From Acidobacteriota bacterium (GTDB lineage Bacteria > Acidobacteriota > Terriglobia > Acidiferrales > UBA7541), in contig JABCZR010000003.1 in assembly GCA_013289585.1 (NCBI GenBank), positions 186,001-250,000 on the forward strand: a stretch of DNA of 64,000 nucleotides, given 5' to 3'. Below, one piece after another: positions 8,826 to 16,681 of the stretch. Both the position numbers and the translations under genes were made by a program. The notes beneath the pieces were generated by a model, which was given only the letters and a program-made list of their open reading frames with translations, searched no databases and had not been told where the DNA came from. The stretch's first letter is position 1; the number at the start of each line of letters is the position of its first letter.

Positions 8826-9650
8826 CTAATTCTCTCTATCTGGAAAATCCCATAAGACGGATACGTCAGAAGCTCTCCAATCGGTGGGAAGCGGCGGAAA
8901 AGGGACCGAACTCTGGATTGCTCGCAGACCAGCGGTGTCCCAAGAGGAGTTCCCGCTCGATTGCTCGATACGAAGATTCTTTATGGTTCCATCGCGCATA
9001 ATCGTGAAGGAGATAACGCAGTGAAGCGTCCGGGAGTTGCGCGCCTGGGGATCAAGAAAGAGCAGATTCCAGTTAGGAGCGACGCGGCGTTTTGCGGCCG
9101 CAATGTACCAGCCGTAACGCGTGGCGAAGTCCGTGTTTCCCTGACCTGCGATAGATGAGCCGCTGGAACCTGTACCGGGCGTTTGGGAATAGCCGGTAGG
9201 AAGATCGGGATTGCCGCCTTTGCCGTAGGGGACGGCGTTGTCCGGTGGAGGCGTTTTGCTATTGAGAGTTCTGGAAGGGCGCGAAGGAGGCAGAGGTTTT
9301 TCTTTTTCGAATTTTGGAATTTTTGTGGCGTCGGTTTTGGGTTCGGGCGGTTTTGGCGGTTCTTCCTTGTAGAGGCCTTTTGTTGGATCGACGGCTTTGC
9401 TTTCCGTGACAACGGCTTCCTTCGCCATGGGGATTCCGGCGCTGCTGACCAGGCTCACTTTCGTCCCGCCGAGATCGCCGCCGACACCACCCCATTGGTT
9501 GTTTCGAAACTGGATGAACGCGGAGACAGCAATGACGACGGCCACGCTGACGTGCATGATGATGGAATAAATGAGGAACTGGCGTAGGCTCTGGTCCTCC
9601 TGTTGCGTGCCCCCGTAAGGGTCGAGCGAATTGGCGGCAAGGGTGGTCAT
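8826..9650 (-). CDS. TolA/TonB-like periplasm-spanning protein
   Basis: A 274-residue protein with one N-terminal membrane helix (about 26-46, FLIYSIIMHVSVAVVIAVSA), a Pro/Lys/Glu-rich stalk (about 90-150, KEEPPKPPEPKTDATKIPKF) and a C-terminal TonB/TolA-type domain (about 180-274). The last domain carries TLHCVISFTIMRDGTIKNLR and the conserved end SDVSVLWDFPD. Its place in tolQ-tolR-X-tolB-pal makes it the functional TolA, transducing proton-motive force from TolQR to TolB/Pal. The C-terminal fold is closer to TonB than to enterobacterial TolA. It starts 2 nt after the tolR stop. Confidence 0.88.
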   Translation of the reverse strand: MTTLAANSLDPYGGTQQEDQSLRQFLIYSIIMHVSVAVVIAVSAFIQFRNNQWGGVGGDLGGTKVSLVSSAGIPMAKEAVVTESKAVDPTKGLYKEEPPKPPEPKTDATKIPKFEKEKPLPPSRPSRTLNSKTPPPDNAVPYGKGGNPDLPTGYSQTPGTGSSGSSIAGQGNTDFATRYGWYIAAAKRRVAPNWNLLFLDPQARNSRTLHCVISFTIMRDGTIKNLRIEQSSGNSSWDTAGLRAIQSSVPFPPLPTDWRASDVSVLWDFPDREN

Positions 9651-9652
9651 CT

Positions 9653-10072
9653 TTATTGAGTGGACGCGCGGTTGGTGATGGGCTCCGTGACGATGCTGAT
9701 GTTGTTGATGCCGGACTGACGAAGCGCGTCCACAACCGCTGCAAAGCTGCCGAAAGGGACGGTTTCATCGCAGCGGAGGAATACGCCTTCCTGCGTATTT
9801 TTCAGCTGAGCATGGATTCGTGAGCCAAGTTGATGAATGTTGATGGGCTCATTGCCGAGGTAGATGCGCTGAGCCTTGTCCACGGTAACGACGAGGCGCT
9901 CCTGATTGATTTCTTTGACGGTGCGGGTTTTCGGGACGTCCACTTCGATGCCCGACTGGAGAATCGGCGCGGTGATCATGAAAATAATGAGCAGCACCAG
10001 AACCACGTCGACGAACGGGACCATGTTGATCTCGGAGAGGGAAGACTGCGTCGATTTGGAGAGTTGCGGCAT
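9653..10072 (-). CDS. tolR: ExbD/TolR-family motor protein
   Basis: A 139-residue protein with a short cytoplasmic N-terminus, one membrane helix (about 15-37, VPFVDVVLVLLIIFMITAPI) bearing the proton-carrying Asp, and a periplasmic domain (about 50-135). It begins MPQLSKSTQSSLSEINMVPF; the frame opens 14 residues upstream, but ATG 10072 fits family length better. Works with TolQ as the proton-driven stator. Immediately precedes the tolA-like gene. Confidence 0.92.
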   Translation of the reverse strand: MPQLSKSTQSSLSEINMVPFVDVVLVLLIIFMITAPILQSGIEVDVPKTRTVKEINQERLVVTVDKAQRIYLGNEPINIHQLGSRIHAQLKNTQEGVFLRCDETVPFGSFAAVVDALRQSGINNISIVTEPITNRASTQ

Positions 10073-10116
10073 TTTTCTGCGTCTCGAAATGCATCCGGGT
10101 CGGGACGGACGCACTG

Positions 10117-10710
10117 CTAGCTAAAAGTCTTTTCGATCTGTGCGGTCACTTCCAGCGCAAAGGTATCCAGCCTCTGCGCGAGATCGCGAATATTCTGCAA
10201 GAACTGATTGTAAAAGATTACCGCCGGGATTGCCGCGGCGAGACCGGCGGCGGTGGTCACCAAAGCTTCCGCGATGCCGGGGGCTACAGCGCGCAGGCTG
10301 GCGGCGCCGGCGCTGCCGAGTCCGGAGAAGGCGTCGATGATGCCCCAAACTGTGCCGAACAGGCCGATAAAGGGCGTTACGGAGCCGGTTGTGGCGAGCC
10401 AGGACATGCCTTTTTCCACGCGCCGGACTTCCTCGGCGGCGGCGAGCTGCATGCCGACGGTGACGGCGGCCAAACTTTTCAGCTTGGGTGGAGCTGGATT
10501 GCCAGCGCTGGTACCGACCTGGCTTTGAAGTTCGCGATAGCCCGCCGAATAGACAGAAGCGAAGGGCGAACCGGCGGTGGCTAGCGCTTGGGGATTTGCT
10601 ACCCCCCGCGTTGCGCGGAAGATGCGGAGAAATTGGTCGCTCTGGCGCCGAATGCGGCCGAACAGCCCGGCCTTCTGCAAAATGATGGCCCAGGAAATAA
10701 TGGAGAACAT
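10117..10710 (-). CDS. tolQ: ExbB/TolQ/MotA-family proton channel (start truncated by annotation rules)
   Basis: From ATG 10710 there are 197 residues with the TolQ core: FSIISWAIILQKAGLF, then EVRRVEKGMSWLATTGSVTP, FIGLFGTVWGIIDAFSGLG, and a last helix TTAAGLAAAIPAVIFYNQFL. The first membrane helix in TolQ homologues normally starts about 20-30 residues earlier. The same frame is open upstream to a TGA and reads TDLFEILKQTGWVARGVLLL, which looks like real TolQ N-terminus, but no ATG, GTG or TTG occurs there. The true start is therefore probably a non-canonical codon such as ATT at 10803 (behind GAGGGG) or CTG at 10797. First gene of the Tol-Pal operon. Confidence 0.9.
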   Translation of the reverse strand: MFSIISWAIILQKAGLFGRIRRQSDQFLRIFRATRGVANPQALATAGSPFASVYSAGYRELQSQVGTSAGNPAPPKLKSLAAVTVGMQLAAAEEVRRVEKGMSWLATTGSVTPFIGLFGTVWGIIDAFSGLGSAGAASLRAVAPGIAEALVTTAAGLAAAIPAVIFYNQFLQNIRDLAQRLDTFALEVTAQIEKTFS

Positions 10711-11016
10711 CAGAAGAAGCAGCAGAACGCCGCGGGCGACCCAGCCAGTTTGCTTGAGAATTTCGAAAAGATCGGTTGCAAGAATCGTCGTGAACAGAAA
10801 AATGATGTACCCCTCAGTGAGAACCAGTGGTATGTGACCGCCGAGCGGTCAACATTTTTCCGGGCATAAAAACCGTAGCACACGCCTCCAGAGCACGCAA
10901 CCGGTAGGATGCACAGGTTTCTGAATCTGATGCATCAAGGAAAGCGGCAAGAGTTAGGTTCAAAGCGCACCTGGGGCAGTCAGGGATTGAGCGGTGTGCT
11001 AAACTGCAATTTCGGC

Positions 11017-12411
11017 ATGGGCAAACTATTCGACATTGGACTAGAACGGCTCATCGGGCAAACCGCGGATACCGGTGTGGTCCGCAATGCTGCCGCTGGG
11101 CAGCGCGGGACATTTTTTTTGGAGACATTTGGCTGCCAAATGAACGACCACGATTCGGAGAAGGTCGCTGGAGTGCTGCTCGCGCGGGGATACCGGCAAG
11201 TGGAAACGCCGGAAGCGGCTTCGATGATTCTTTACAACACTTGCAGCATCCGTGAAAAAGCGGCACAAAAAGTTTTCTCGCGGCTGGGAGAGTATCGCGA
11301 CAAGCCGGGCGAAGGCAAAATCATAGGCGTGCTGGGTTGCGTGGCGCAACAAGAGGGCCAGGACATTTTCACGCGAGCGCCGTGGGTCAGCCTGGTGTGC
11401 GGTTCGGCGAGTTACAGCAAGTTGCCGCAGATGATCGCGCAGTTGGAAGCAGGGAATCAGCGTGTGACCGGCCTCGATACGGATACCGACGAAACGTTCG
11501 AGACGGAGGTGACCCGCCGCGATAATCCCTGGCGCGCTTATCTGACGATTATCGAGGGCTGCGACAAAGCGTGTTCGTATTGCGTGGTGCCCTACACGCG
11601 CGGACCGGAGCGGAGCCGCGGCAGTGACTCCATTTTGAAGGAAGTGCGGCAGTTGTCGGAGCTCGGTTACTCCGAGGTTCAGCTGCTTGGGCAGACGGTG
11701 AACTCCTACGCCGATCCAACTGCACGCAAGATGCGATTTTCGGAGTTGCTGTTGGCTGTTGCTGACGTGCCGGGAATTCGCCGCGTGCGTTTTACGACCT
11801 CGCACCCGAGCGATTTTACGCGAGACATTGTGGAAGCGATTGAATCCCAGCCAAAGATTTGCGACCACGTACATTTGCCAGTGCAATCCGGATCCACGGA
11901 ACTTTTGCATGCGATGCAGCGCACGTACACGCGAGAACAGTATTTGGAAAGAATCGCCATGATTCGCGGGGCGAAACGGCCAATCGCCATCACCACCGAC
12001 GTAATCGTGGGCTTTCCGGGAGAGACGGAAGCGCATTTCGCGGAAACTCTCAGCCTGCTCGAGGAAGTGCGCTACGACAGCCTGTTTGCCTTCAAATACT
12101 CGCCGCGTCCGAATACGCCGTCGCTCACCATGGGCGACACGATTTCCGAGGAAGAGAAAAGCCGGCGGCTGGCCGTGCTCCAGGAAAAGCAGCGCGAAAT
12201 TCAGACCTCCCGGAATGCGGAGTTCATTGGCGAGACGTTTGAGATTCTGGTGAGCGGCAAATCGCGCCGCGAAAACCAGTGGTTCGGGTACACCTCATCG
12301 CACCGCGTCGTTAATTTTGCTTCCCAAGAGCGCGAGCTTCTGGGAACCTACGTGCAGGTCAGGGTCACCGGCGCAGGACCGAACAATCTGGCAGGTGAGC
12401 AGCTCGTCTAA
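11017..12411 (+). CDS. miaB: tRNA-2-methylthio-N6-dimethylallyladenosine synthase
   Basis: A radical-SAM methylthiotransferase of about 464 residues. The N-terminal UPF0004 domain carries TFFLETFGCQMNDHDSEKV, NTCSIREKAAQKVFSRLG and LGCVAQQEG, giving the three Cys of the auxiliary cluster. The radical-SAM CxxxCxxC is in EGCDKACSYCVVPYTRGPER, and a TRAM domain closes the protein (about 400-464). It converts i6A37 to ms2i6A37 in tRNAs reading UNN codons. The start is uncertain: ATG 11017 gives the best length, and the frame is open back to 10909. Confidence 0.93.
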   Translation: MGKLFDIGLERLIGQTADTGVVRNAAAGQRGTFFLETFGCQMNDHDSEKVAGVLLARGYRQVETPEAASMILYNTCSIREKAAQKVFSRLGEYRDKPGEGKIIGVLGCVAQQEGQDIFTRAPWVSLVCGSASYSKLPQMIAQLEAGNQRVTGLDTDTDETFETEVTRRDNPWRAYLTIIEGCDKACSYCVVPYTRGPERSRGSDSILKEVRQLSELGYSEVQLLGQTVNSYADPTARKMRFSELLLAVADVPGIRRVRFTTSHPSDFTRDIVEAIESQPKICDHVHLPVQSGSTELLHAMQRTYTREQYLERIAMIRGAKRPIAITTDVIVGFPGETEAHFAETLSLLEEVRYDSLFAFKYSPRPNTPSLTMGDTISEEEKSRRLAVLQEKQREIQTSRNAEFIGETFEILVSGKSRRENQWFGYTSSHRVVNFASQERELLGTYVQVRVTGAGPNNLAGEQLV

Positions 12412-12425
12412 CTTGGGAGGCCACA

Positions 12426-12911
12426 ATGGAAGTGGAGATGAAAATCCGCGGCCTGATGATGGATCCCGTCACGAACATGCCCATCGTGGTTCTGAAGGAC
12501 GTGCAAGGCCAGGCGATCCTGCCGATCTGGGTGGGCGTATACGAAGCCAACGCCATCGCCCTGGAAATCGAAAAAGTACAGACGCCGCGTCCGATGACGC
12601 ATGACCTGCTGAAAAATGTATTGCTAGGCTTTGATGTGCGCGTGCAGAAAATCGTGGTCAATGAATTGAAAGACGACACGTTTTATGCGCTGATCTGGGT
12701 GGAACGCGACGGTCAGATGATGACCATCGATTCGCGGCCAAGCGACGCGCTGGCGCTGGCATTGCGCATGGACTGCCCTATTTTTGTGGATGAAGAAGTC
12801 CTGAAAAACTCCAAAATCTCCAGCGTGTTTTCCGAACGCAACACCAACGAGCAGCTGCGCTCCTGGCTCGAGGGCCTTTCCGACGAGGACCTAGGCCGCT
12901 ACAAGATGTAG
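12426..12911 (+). CDS. Bifunctional nuclease family protein (DUF151/BFN)
   Basis: A 161-residue protein with the BFN domain across residues 1-135: KIRGLMMDPVTNMPIVVLKD, ILPIWVGVYEANAIALEIE, RPMTHDLLKNVL and DSRPSDALALALRMDCPIFV. A short acidic tail (WLEGLSDEDLGRYKM) follows. Family members are cytosolic DNase/RNase-like proteins. GGGAGG lies 6 nt upstream of ATG 12426. The gene is 14 bp after miaB and probably cotranscribed, a pairing I recall as common in acidobacteria. Confidence 0.88.
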   Translation: MEVEMKIRGLMMDPVTNMPIVVLKDVQGQAILPIWVGVYEANAIALEIEKVQTPRPMTHDLLKNVLLGFDVRVQKIVVNELKDDTFYALIWVERDGQMMTIDSRPSDALALALRMDCPIFVDEEVLKNSKISSVFSERNTNEQLRSWLEGLSDEDLGRYKM

Positions 12912-12950
12912 CTATTTCTCGGCTTAACCGGATCAATCCTTTATTCCAAA

Positions 12951-14327
12951 CTAAATATGAATTCGCTCTGAGCTTCCGGTTATGACTAAGCGGCGAATCG
13001 TGCGGCGCCAGGCGAAGAGCAGCACAATCCCGATCAAGATCAATGCCAGACTGAGACCGGACCAGAGTCCAAAAGCCCCCCAACCGCGGCTAAAGCAGAG
13101 CCAGTAGCCCAGCGGCAGTCCGATGATCCAATACGCCGTGAAATGACAGAACATGGGCGTCCGCGTATCGCCCGCACCGCGCAGCGCGCCGGTCGCGACG
13201 GTTTGGATGCCATCGAACAACTGAAAGGCGGCGCCAGCGGCCAGCAGGTATATAGTGCTCTGGATGATGGTTACGTCGGGTGTAAAGATACGCGCGATCC
13301 CGCGCGGGAAGAGCAACAGAGCGATTCCTGCCAGGGTCATGAAGGCGGCTCCGAAGAAAATGGCACTGCCGCCGGCATCCGCTGCGCCTTGCGGGTCTCG
13401 GCGACCGATGGCCTGGCCGACTCGAACTGCAGCCGCCGACGAAATGCCAAGTGGAACCATATAGGTGAGGGAAACGGTGTTCAGAGCAATCTGGTGACTG
13501 GCGAGCGAAACCGCGCCGAGGCGCCCGATGAGCGCGGTAACCAGGGCAAATACTCCGATCTCCAGGGTGATCTGCATGGCCGCAGGCAGTCCCAGGGCGA
13601 TGAGTCGACGAATGCGCATCAGATCCGGCTGAATCGGCGTGCGCAGAAGTTCGGTGCGGTGCTTGTGGTCATACCAGAGCAGGTAGCCGACGAGGACTGC
13701 GGCGAGATAGATACGCGCCCAGGCAGTAGACCATCCGGAACCGACAGCCCCCATGGCGGGCGCGCCCAGTTTTCCGTAGATGAGGAGCCAGTTGCCGACG
13801 GCGTTGATGATATTTGCGGTTACAAGTGCAAAGGCGATTGGACGAACAAGGTTCATTCCCTGCATGCATCGCCGCATGGCGAAATAGAGCAGGAGGGGTA
13901 GCGTGCCCCAGGCCATCGCTTTGGAATACGGAACCGCCAAGGCAATGATATCGGGCGCGATGTGCGCTTGACGAAGCAGGGAATCGAAAAACCACACGGG
14001 CGCCATGAGCAGAGGCGCCAGCGCGAAACTGAGATAGATGCCGTGCACGAGAGAACGATGGCAGTCCTCGCGCTGTCCCGCGCCAAAGGCTTGCGATACG
14101 AGGGTATCCAGGCCGGTCAGAAGCCCAGCGCCGAAGAAAGCAAGGGTGTGCACAAGGATGCCGCCGAGACTGACGGCGGAAATGGCAACGGCGCTATTTG
14201 GAAGGCGTCCGACCATCATGGTGTCGACGATGGCCATGCTCATCCAGCCGAGTTCGGCGAGGACGAGCGGAATCGCGAGTCGCAGGGTAGGGCGGAATTC
14301 GCTGCGGAGTGTTTGGATTGCAAGCAT
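12951..14327 (-). CDS. MATE-family multidrug/Na+ efflux transporter
   Basis: A 458-residue integral membrane protein with about 12 hydrophobic segments in two six-helix bundles. The MATE pattern is visible in LRLAIPLVLAELGWMSMAIV, DTMMVGRLPNSAVAISAVSL and, in the second half, AMQITLEIGVFALVTALIGR. It should export organic cations or drugs in exchange for Na+ or H+. Convergent with the nuclease gene on the left; 72 bp separate it from the dehydrogenase gene on the right, which is transcribed in the same direction. Confidence 0.92.
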   Translation of the reverse strand: MLAIQTLRSEFRPTLRLAIPLVLAELGWMSMAIVDTMMVGRLPNSAVAISAVSLGGILVHTLAFFGAGLLTGLDTLVSQAFGAGQREDCHRSLVHGIYLSFALAPLLMAPVWFFDSLLRQAHIAPDIIALAVPYSKAMAWGTLPLLLYFAMRRCMQGMNLVRPIAFALVTANIINAVGNWLLIYGKLGAPAMGAVGSGWSTAWARIYLAAVLVGYLLWYDHKHRTELLRTPIQPDLMRIRRLIALGLPAAMQITLEIGVFALVTALIGRLGAVSLASHQIALNTVSLTYMVPLGISSAAAVRVGQAIGRRDPQGAADAGGSAIFFGAAFMTLAGIALLLFPRGIARIFTPDVTIIQSTIYLLAAGAAFQLFDGIQTVATGALRGAGDTRTPMFCHFTAYWIIGLPLGYWLCFSRGWGAFGLWSGLSLALILIGIVLLFAWRRTIRRLVITGSSERIHI

Positions 14328-14399
14328 AGTCGCAGAAAAGGATTAAAAAGAGTGTAAGCGGGGCCGAGAAAAGGAGCAAACGGCCGGAAGAGCCGGGAA

Positions 14400-15407
14400 T
14401 TATTTCGGCGGAAGAGCGGTGATAACCGCCTCAGCGAATTCGTCCGTGCCGGCCGGTCCACCGACGTCGCGCGTCGTGTGTATCGCTTCGCGGTAGACAG
14501 CTTCCAGAGCTTGTTCGATGCGCCGCGCGGTGGTGCGTTCCCCGAGGTGGTCGAGCATGAGAATGCTGCTCATCAACAGGGCGGTTGGATTGGCGAAGCC
14601 TTTGCCGGCGATATCGGGCGCGGTGCCATGGACGGCTTCAAACATGGCGCAGTCGTCTCCGATGTTGGCGCTGGGAACCACGCCGAGCCCGCCGACAAGA
14701 CCAGCGGCCAAATCGCTCATCACGTCTCCGTAGAGATTCGGAAGCAAGAGCATGTCGAACTGCTGTGGGTCCATCACAATCTGCATGCAGGCGTTGTCGA
14801 CGATCATCTCTTTGTATTCGATGTCCTTGAATTGCTCCGCCACCGCGCGAACCGAGCGCAGGAACAAGCCGTCGGATAGCTTCATGATATTGGCTTTGTG
14901 AATGGCGTGAATTTTTTTGCGGCCGTGACGCTTGGCATATTCGAAGGCAAAGCGGGCGATGCGTGTGGAGGCGCGCTCGGTGATGATTTTCAGGCTCTCG
15001 ACCACTCCGGGGACGACCTCGTGCTCCAGGCCGGAATACAAATCCTCAGTGTTTTCCCGAACGAGAACCAGGTTCACGTTGGAGAAATGCGATTTTACAC
15101 CGGGGAGATTTTTCACCGGGCGCAGATTGGCGTAGAGGTCGAGCGTCTTGCGCAGGGCGACGTTGACGCTGGGAGCGCCACCAGCGATGGCCGTGGCCAT
15201 AGGTCCTTTCAGGGCGACGTGGTTCCTGCGGACTGCATCCACGGCCAACTGGTTGACCACTTGTCCCTGATCCGTAGAGTTGCCGGTGCGGCCGCCAATC
15301 TCCTCCCAGTCGATCTGGACGCCAGCAGCTTCAAGGATGCGCCGAGTAGCACTGGCGACTTCCGGGCCGATTCCTTCGCCGGGGATGAGGGTGACTTTAT
15401 GTCTCAT
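14400..15407 (-). CDS. Isocitrate/isopropylmalate dehydrogenase family enzyme, NAD-IDH type
   Basis: A 335-residue beta-decarboxylating dehydrogenase. It shows the substrate loop [20 protein letters not shown], the [13 protein letters not shown] segment, the Tyr/Lys region ([19 protein letters not shown]), the metal-binding [19 protein letters not shown], and the cofactor loop [15 protein letters not shown]. The S-x-N plus YANLRP pattern favours isocitrate over isopropylmalate. Length fits the monomer of homo-oligomeric NAD-dependent IDH. It would produce 2-oxoglutarate in the TCA cycle. It could also act on homoisocitrate. Confidence 0.88.
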   Translation of the reverse strand: MRHKVTLIPGEGIGPEVASATRRILEAAGVQIDWEEIGGRTGNSTDQGQVVNQLAVDAVRRNHVALKGPMATAIAGGAPSVNVALRKTLDLYANLRPVKNLPGVKSHFSNVNLVLVRENTEDLYSGLEHEVVPGVVESLKIITERASTRIARFAFEYAKRHGRKKIHAIHKANIMKLSDGLFLRSVRAVAEQFKDIEYKEMIVDNACMQIVMDPQQFDMLLLPNLYGDVMSDLAAGLVGGLGVVPSANIGDDCAMFEAVHGTAPDIAGKGFANPTALLMSSILMLDHLGERTTARRIEQALEAVYREAIHTTRDVGGPAGTDEFAEAVITALPPK

Positions 15408-15510
15408 AAGAGCATCTTATTGTATGCGAAGCGATAATCCTTGTCGAAACTCGGCGGTAGTTGGAGTTTCGTGACAAGGACGTGGACGATGTGCAGCGCA
15501 AGGCAGATTT

Positions 15511-15519
15511 TGCTATACT
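15511..15519 (+). promoter_or_regulatory. Extended -10 promoter for the A-type Fe-S carrier gene
   Basis: TGCTATACT, an extended -10 element (TG at 15511-15512, TATACT at 15514-15519), lies 55 bp upstream of the gene start at 15574. No good -35 hexamer is visible, as expected for extended -10 promoters. The call rests on sequence pattern alone. Confidence 0.5.
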
Positions 15520-15573
15520 GACAGTGTTGTTTGCATCGCCGGTTCACCCGCGATGCGGAGGCCAAGAGGAATT

Positions 15574-15897
15574 ATGATTAATTTGACGCCCGTTGCGAGC
15601 AGCAAGGTCAAGGAAATCATGAGCATGCAGAGCCCGGCGCCGGTGGCGTTGCGCGTGGCCGTTGTGGGCGGCGGCTGCTCCGGTTTCCAGTACCACATGG
15701 CTTTTGAAAACCAGACCAGCGACGCGGACCAGATTTTCGACTTTGACGGTTTGAAGGTTGCGGTCGACCAGATGAGCTCCATGTATCTGGAAGGAATCGA
15801 GATCGACTACATCGAAACCATCGAGGGCGCCGGTTTCAAGTTCAACAATCCCAATGTGAAGAGCACCTGCGGCTGCGGCAGCTCATTCAGCGTATAA
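15574..15897 (+). CDS. A-type iron-sulfur carrier (ErpA/IscA/HesB family)
   Basis: A 107-residue protein with the three conserved Cys of A-type carriers: one in VVGGGCSGFQY and two in the C-terminal STCGCGSSF. It receives and delivers [Fe-S] clusters to apoproteins in the cytosol. ATG 15574 is chosen because AGAGGA lies just upstream; an in-frame start at 15553 would add seven residues unlike the family. Followed by a strong terminator at 15941. Confidence 0.93.
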   Translation: MINLTPVASSKVKEIMSMQSPAPVALRVAVVGGGCSGFQYHMAFENQTSDADQIFDFDGLKVAVDQMSSMYLEGIEIDYIETIEGAGFKFNNPNVKSTCGCGSSFSV

Positions 15898-15940
15898 CTG
15901 CGCGAGCCGGATCGGCGGACGCGGTTTCAACTCGGTTTTG

Positions 15941-15974
15941 GGCTCCTGAGCAGTCAGTTCAGGAGCCTTTTTTT
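15941..15974 (+). terminator. Rho-independent terminator overlapping the next gene's ribosome binding site
   Basis: GGCTCCTGA (15941-15949) pairs perfectly with TCAGGAGCC (15959-15967), with a 9-nt loop, followed directly by seven more T (15968-15974). The ATG of the methyltransferase gene begins at the very next base. AGGAG in the 3' arm sits 9 nt before that ATG, an ideal Shine-Dalgarno position. Confidence 0.9.
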
Positions 15975-16595
15975 ATGCCCTCAAGCCAATCGGATTGGGA
16001 CGCCAGGTATCGGAGCGCGGCGGAATCGCAGCTTCCGGAGCCAGTTAGCATCGTGCGGGAACTCCTGCCGCTCCTGCCGAGCGGTCCGGCGCTGGACATC
16101 GCGTGTGGCACGGGGCGGCACACCTTGTTTCTTGCTGCGCGACATCAGCATGTTACTGCCGTCGATTGGTCAGGCGAGGGACTTGACCTTCTGGAAAAGC
16201 GAGCGCGGACGTCACGCTTTCCGGCTCACCGAGTGAACGCCGTAGAAAAAATAGGCAAGTCTCCCCATGGCGGCATTGATTTGGTGCATGCGGATCTTGA
16301 ACGCCTGGAACTTCCTGAGAACGCTTTCGAGCTGATTTTGTGTCTGCAATACCTTCAGCGATCGCTTTTCCCTCAGATTCTTCGAGCGCTTCGGCATGGT
16401 GGGATGCTGCTTTTTGAAACTTTCACGCAATCGCAGCTCGAGTTTGCGGGCGGCCCGCGGAATCCGGAACATCTTCTGGAGGCTGGCGAGTTGCGAACTG
16501 CCTTTCCGGGACTGCGCGTGATTTTTTACCGTGAGTTGCGCGCCGGGCAGGGAATCGCCAGCTTGGTGGCGCGGAAGCCCGGCGAGAAGAGTTGA
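15975..16595 (+). CDS. Class I SAM-dependent methyltransferase
   Basis: A 206-residue Rossmann methyltransferase: motif I ALDIACGTGRHTLFLAARH (about 36-54), the acidic end of strand 2 in VTAVDWSGEGLDLL, and motif IV FELILCLQYLQRSLFPQIL. A TehB/UbiE-like small-molecule methyltransferase; substrate unknown. Its start codon abuts the terminator of the preceding gene, so it must be expressed by read-through or from a promoter inside the upstream region. Confidence 0.82.
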   Translation: MPSSQSDWDARYRSAAESQLPEPVSIVRELLPLLPSGPALDIACGTGRHTLFLAARHQHVTAVDWSGEGLDLLEKRARTSRFPAHRVNAVEKIGKSPHGGIDLVHADLERLELPENAFELILCLQYLQRSLFPQILRALRHGGMLLFETFTQSQLEFAGGPRNPEHLLEAGELRTAFPGLRVIFYRELRAGQGIASLVARKPGEKS

Positions 16596-16681
16596 GTTCA
16601 GGCAGGACGTTTGCGGGCCGGGCTTATCAACGGCTGGCGGTTTGCAATCCGCGAATTCCGACCGTATTCTAAAGTCTGCGA

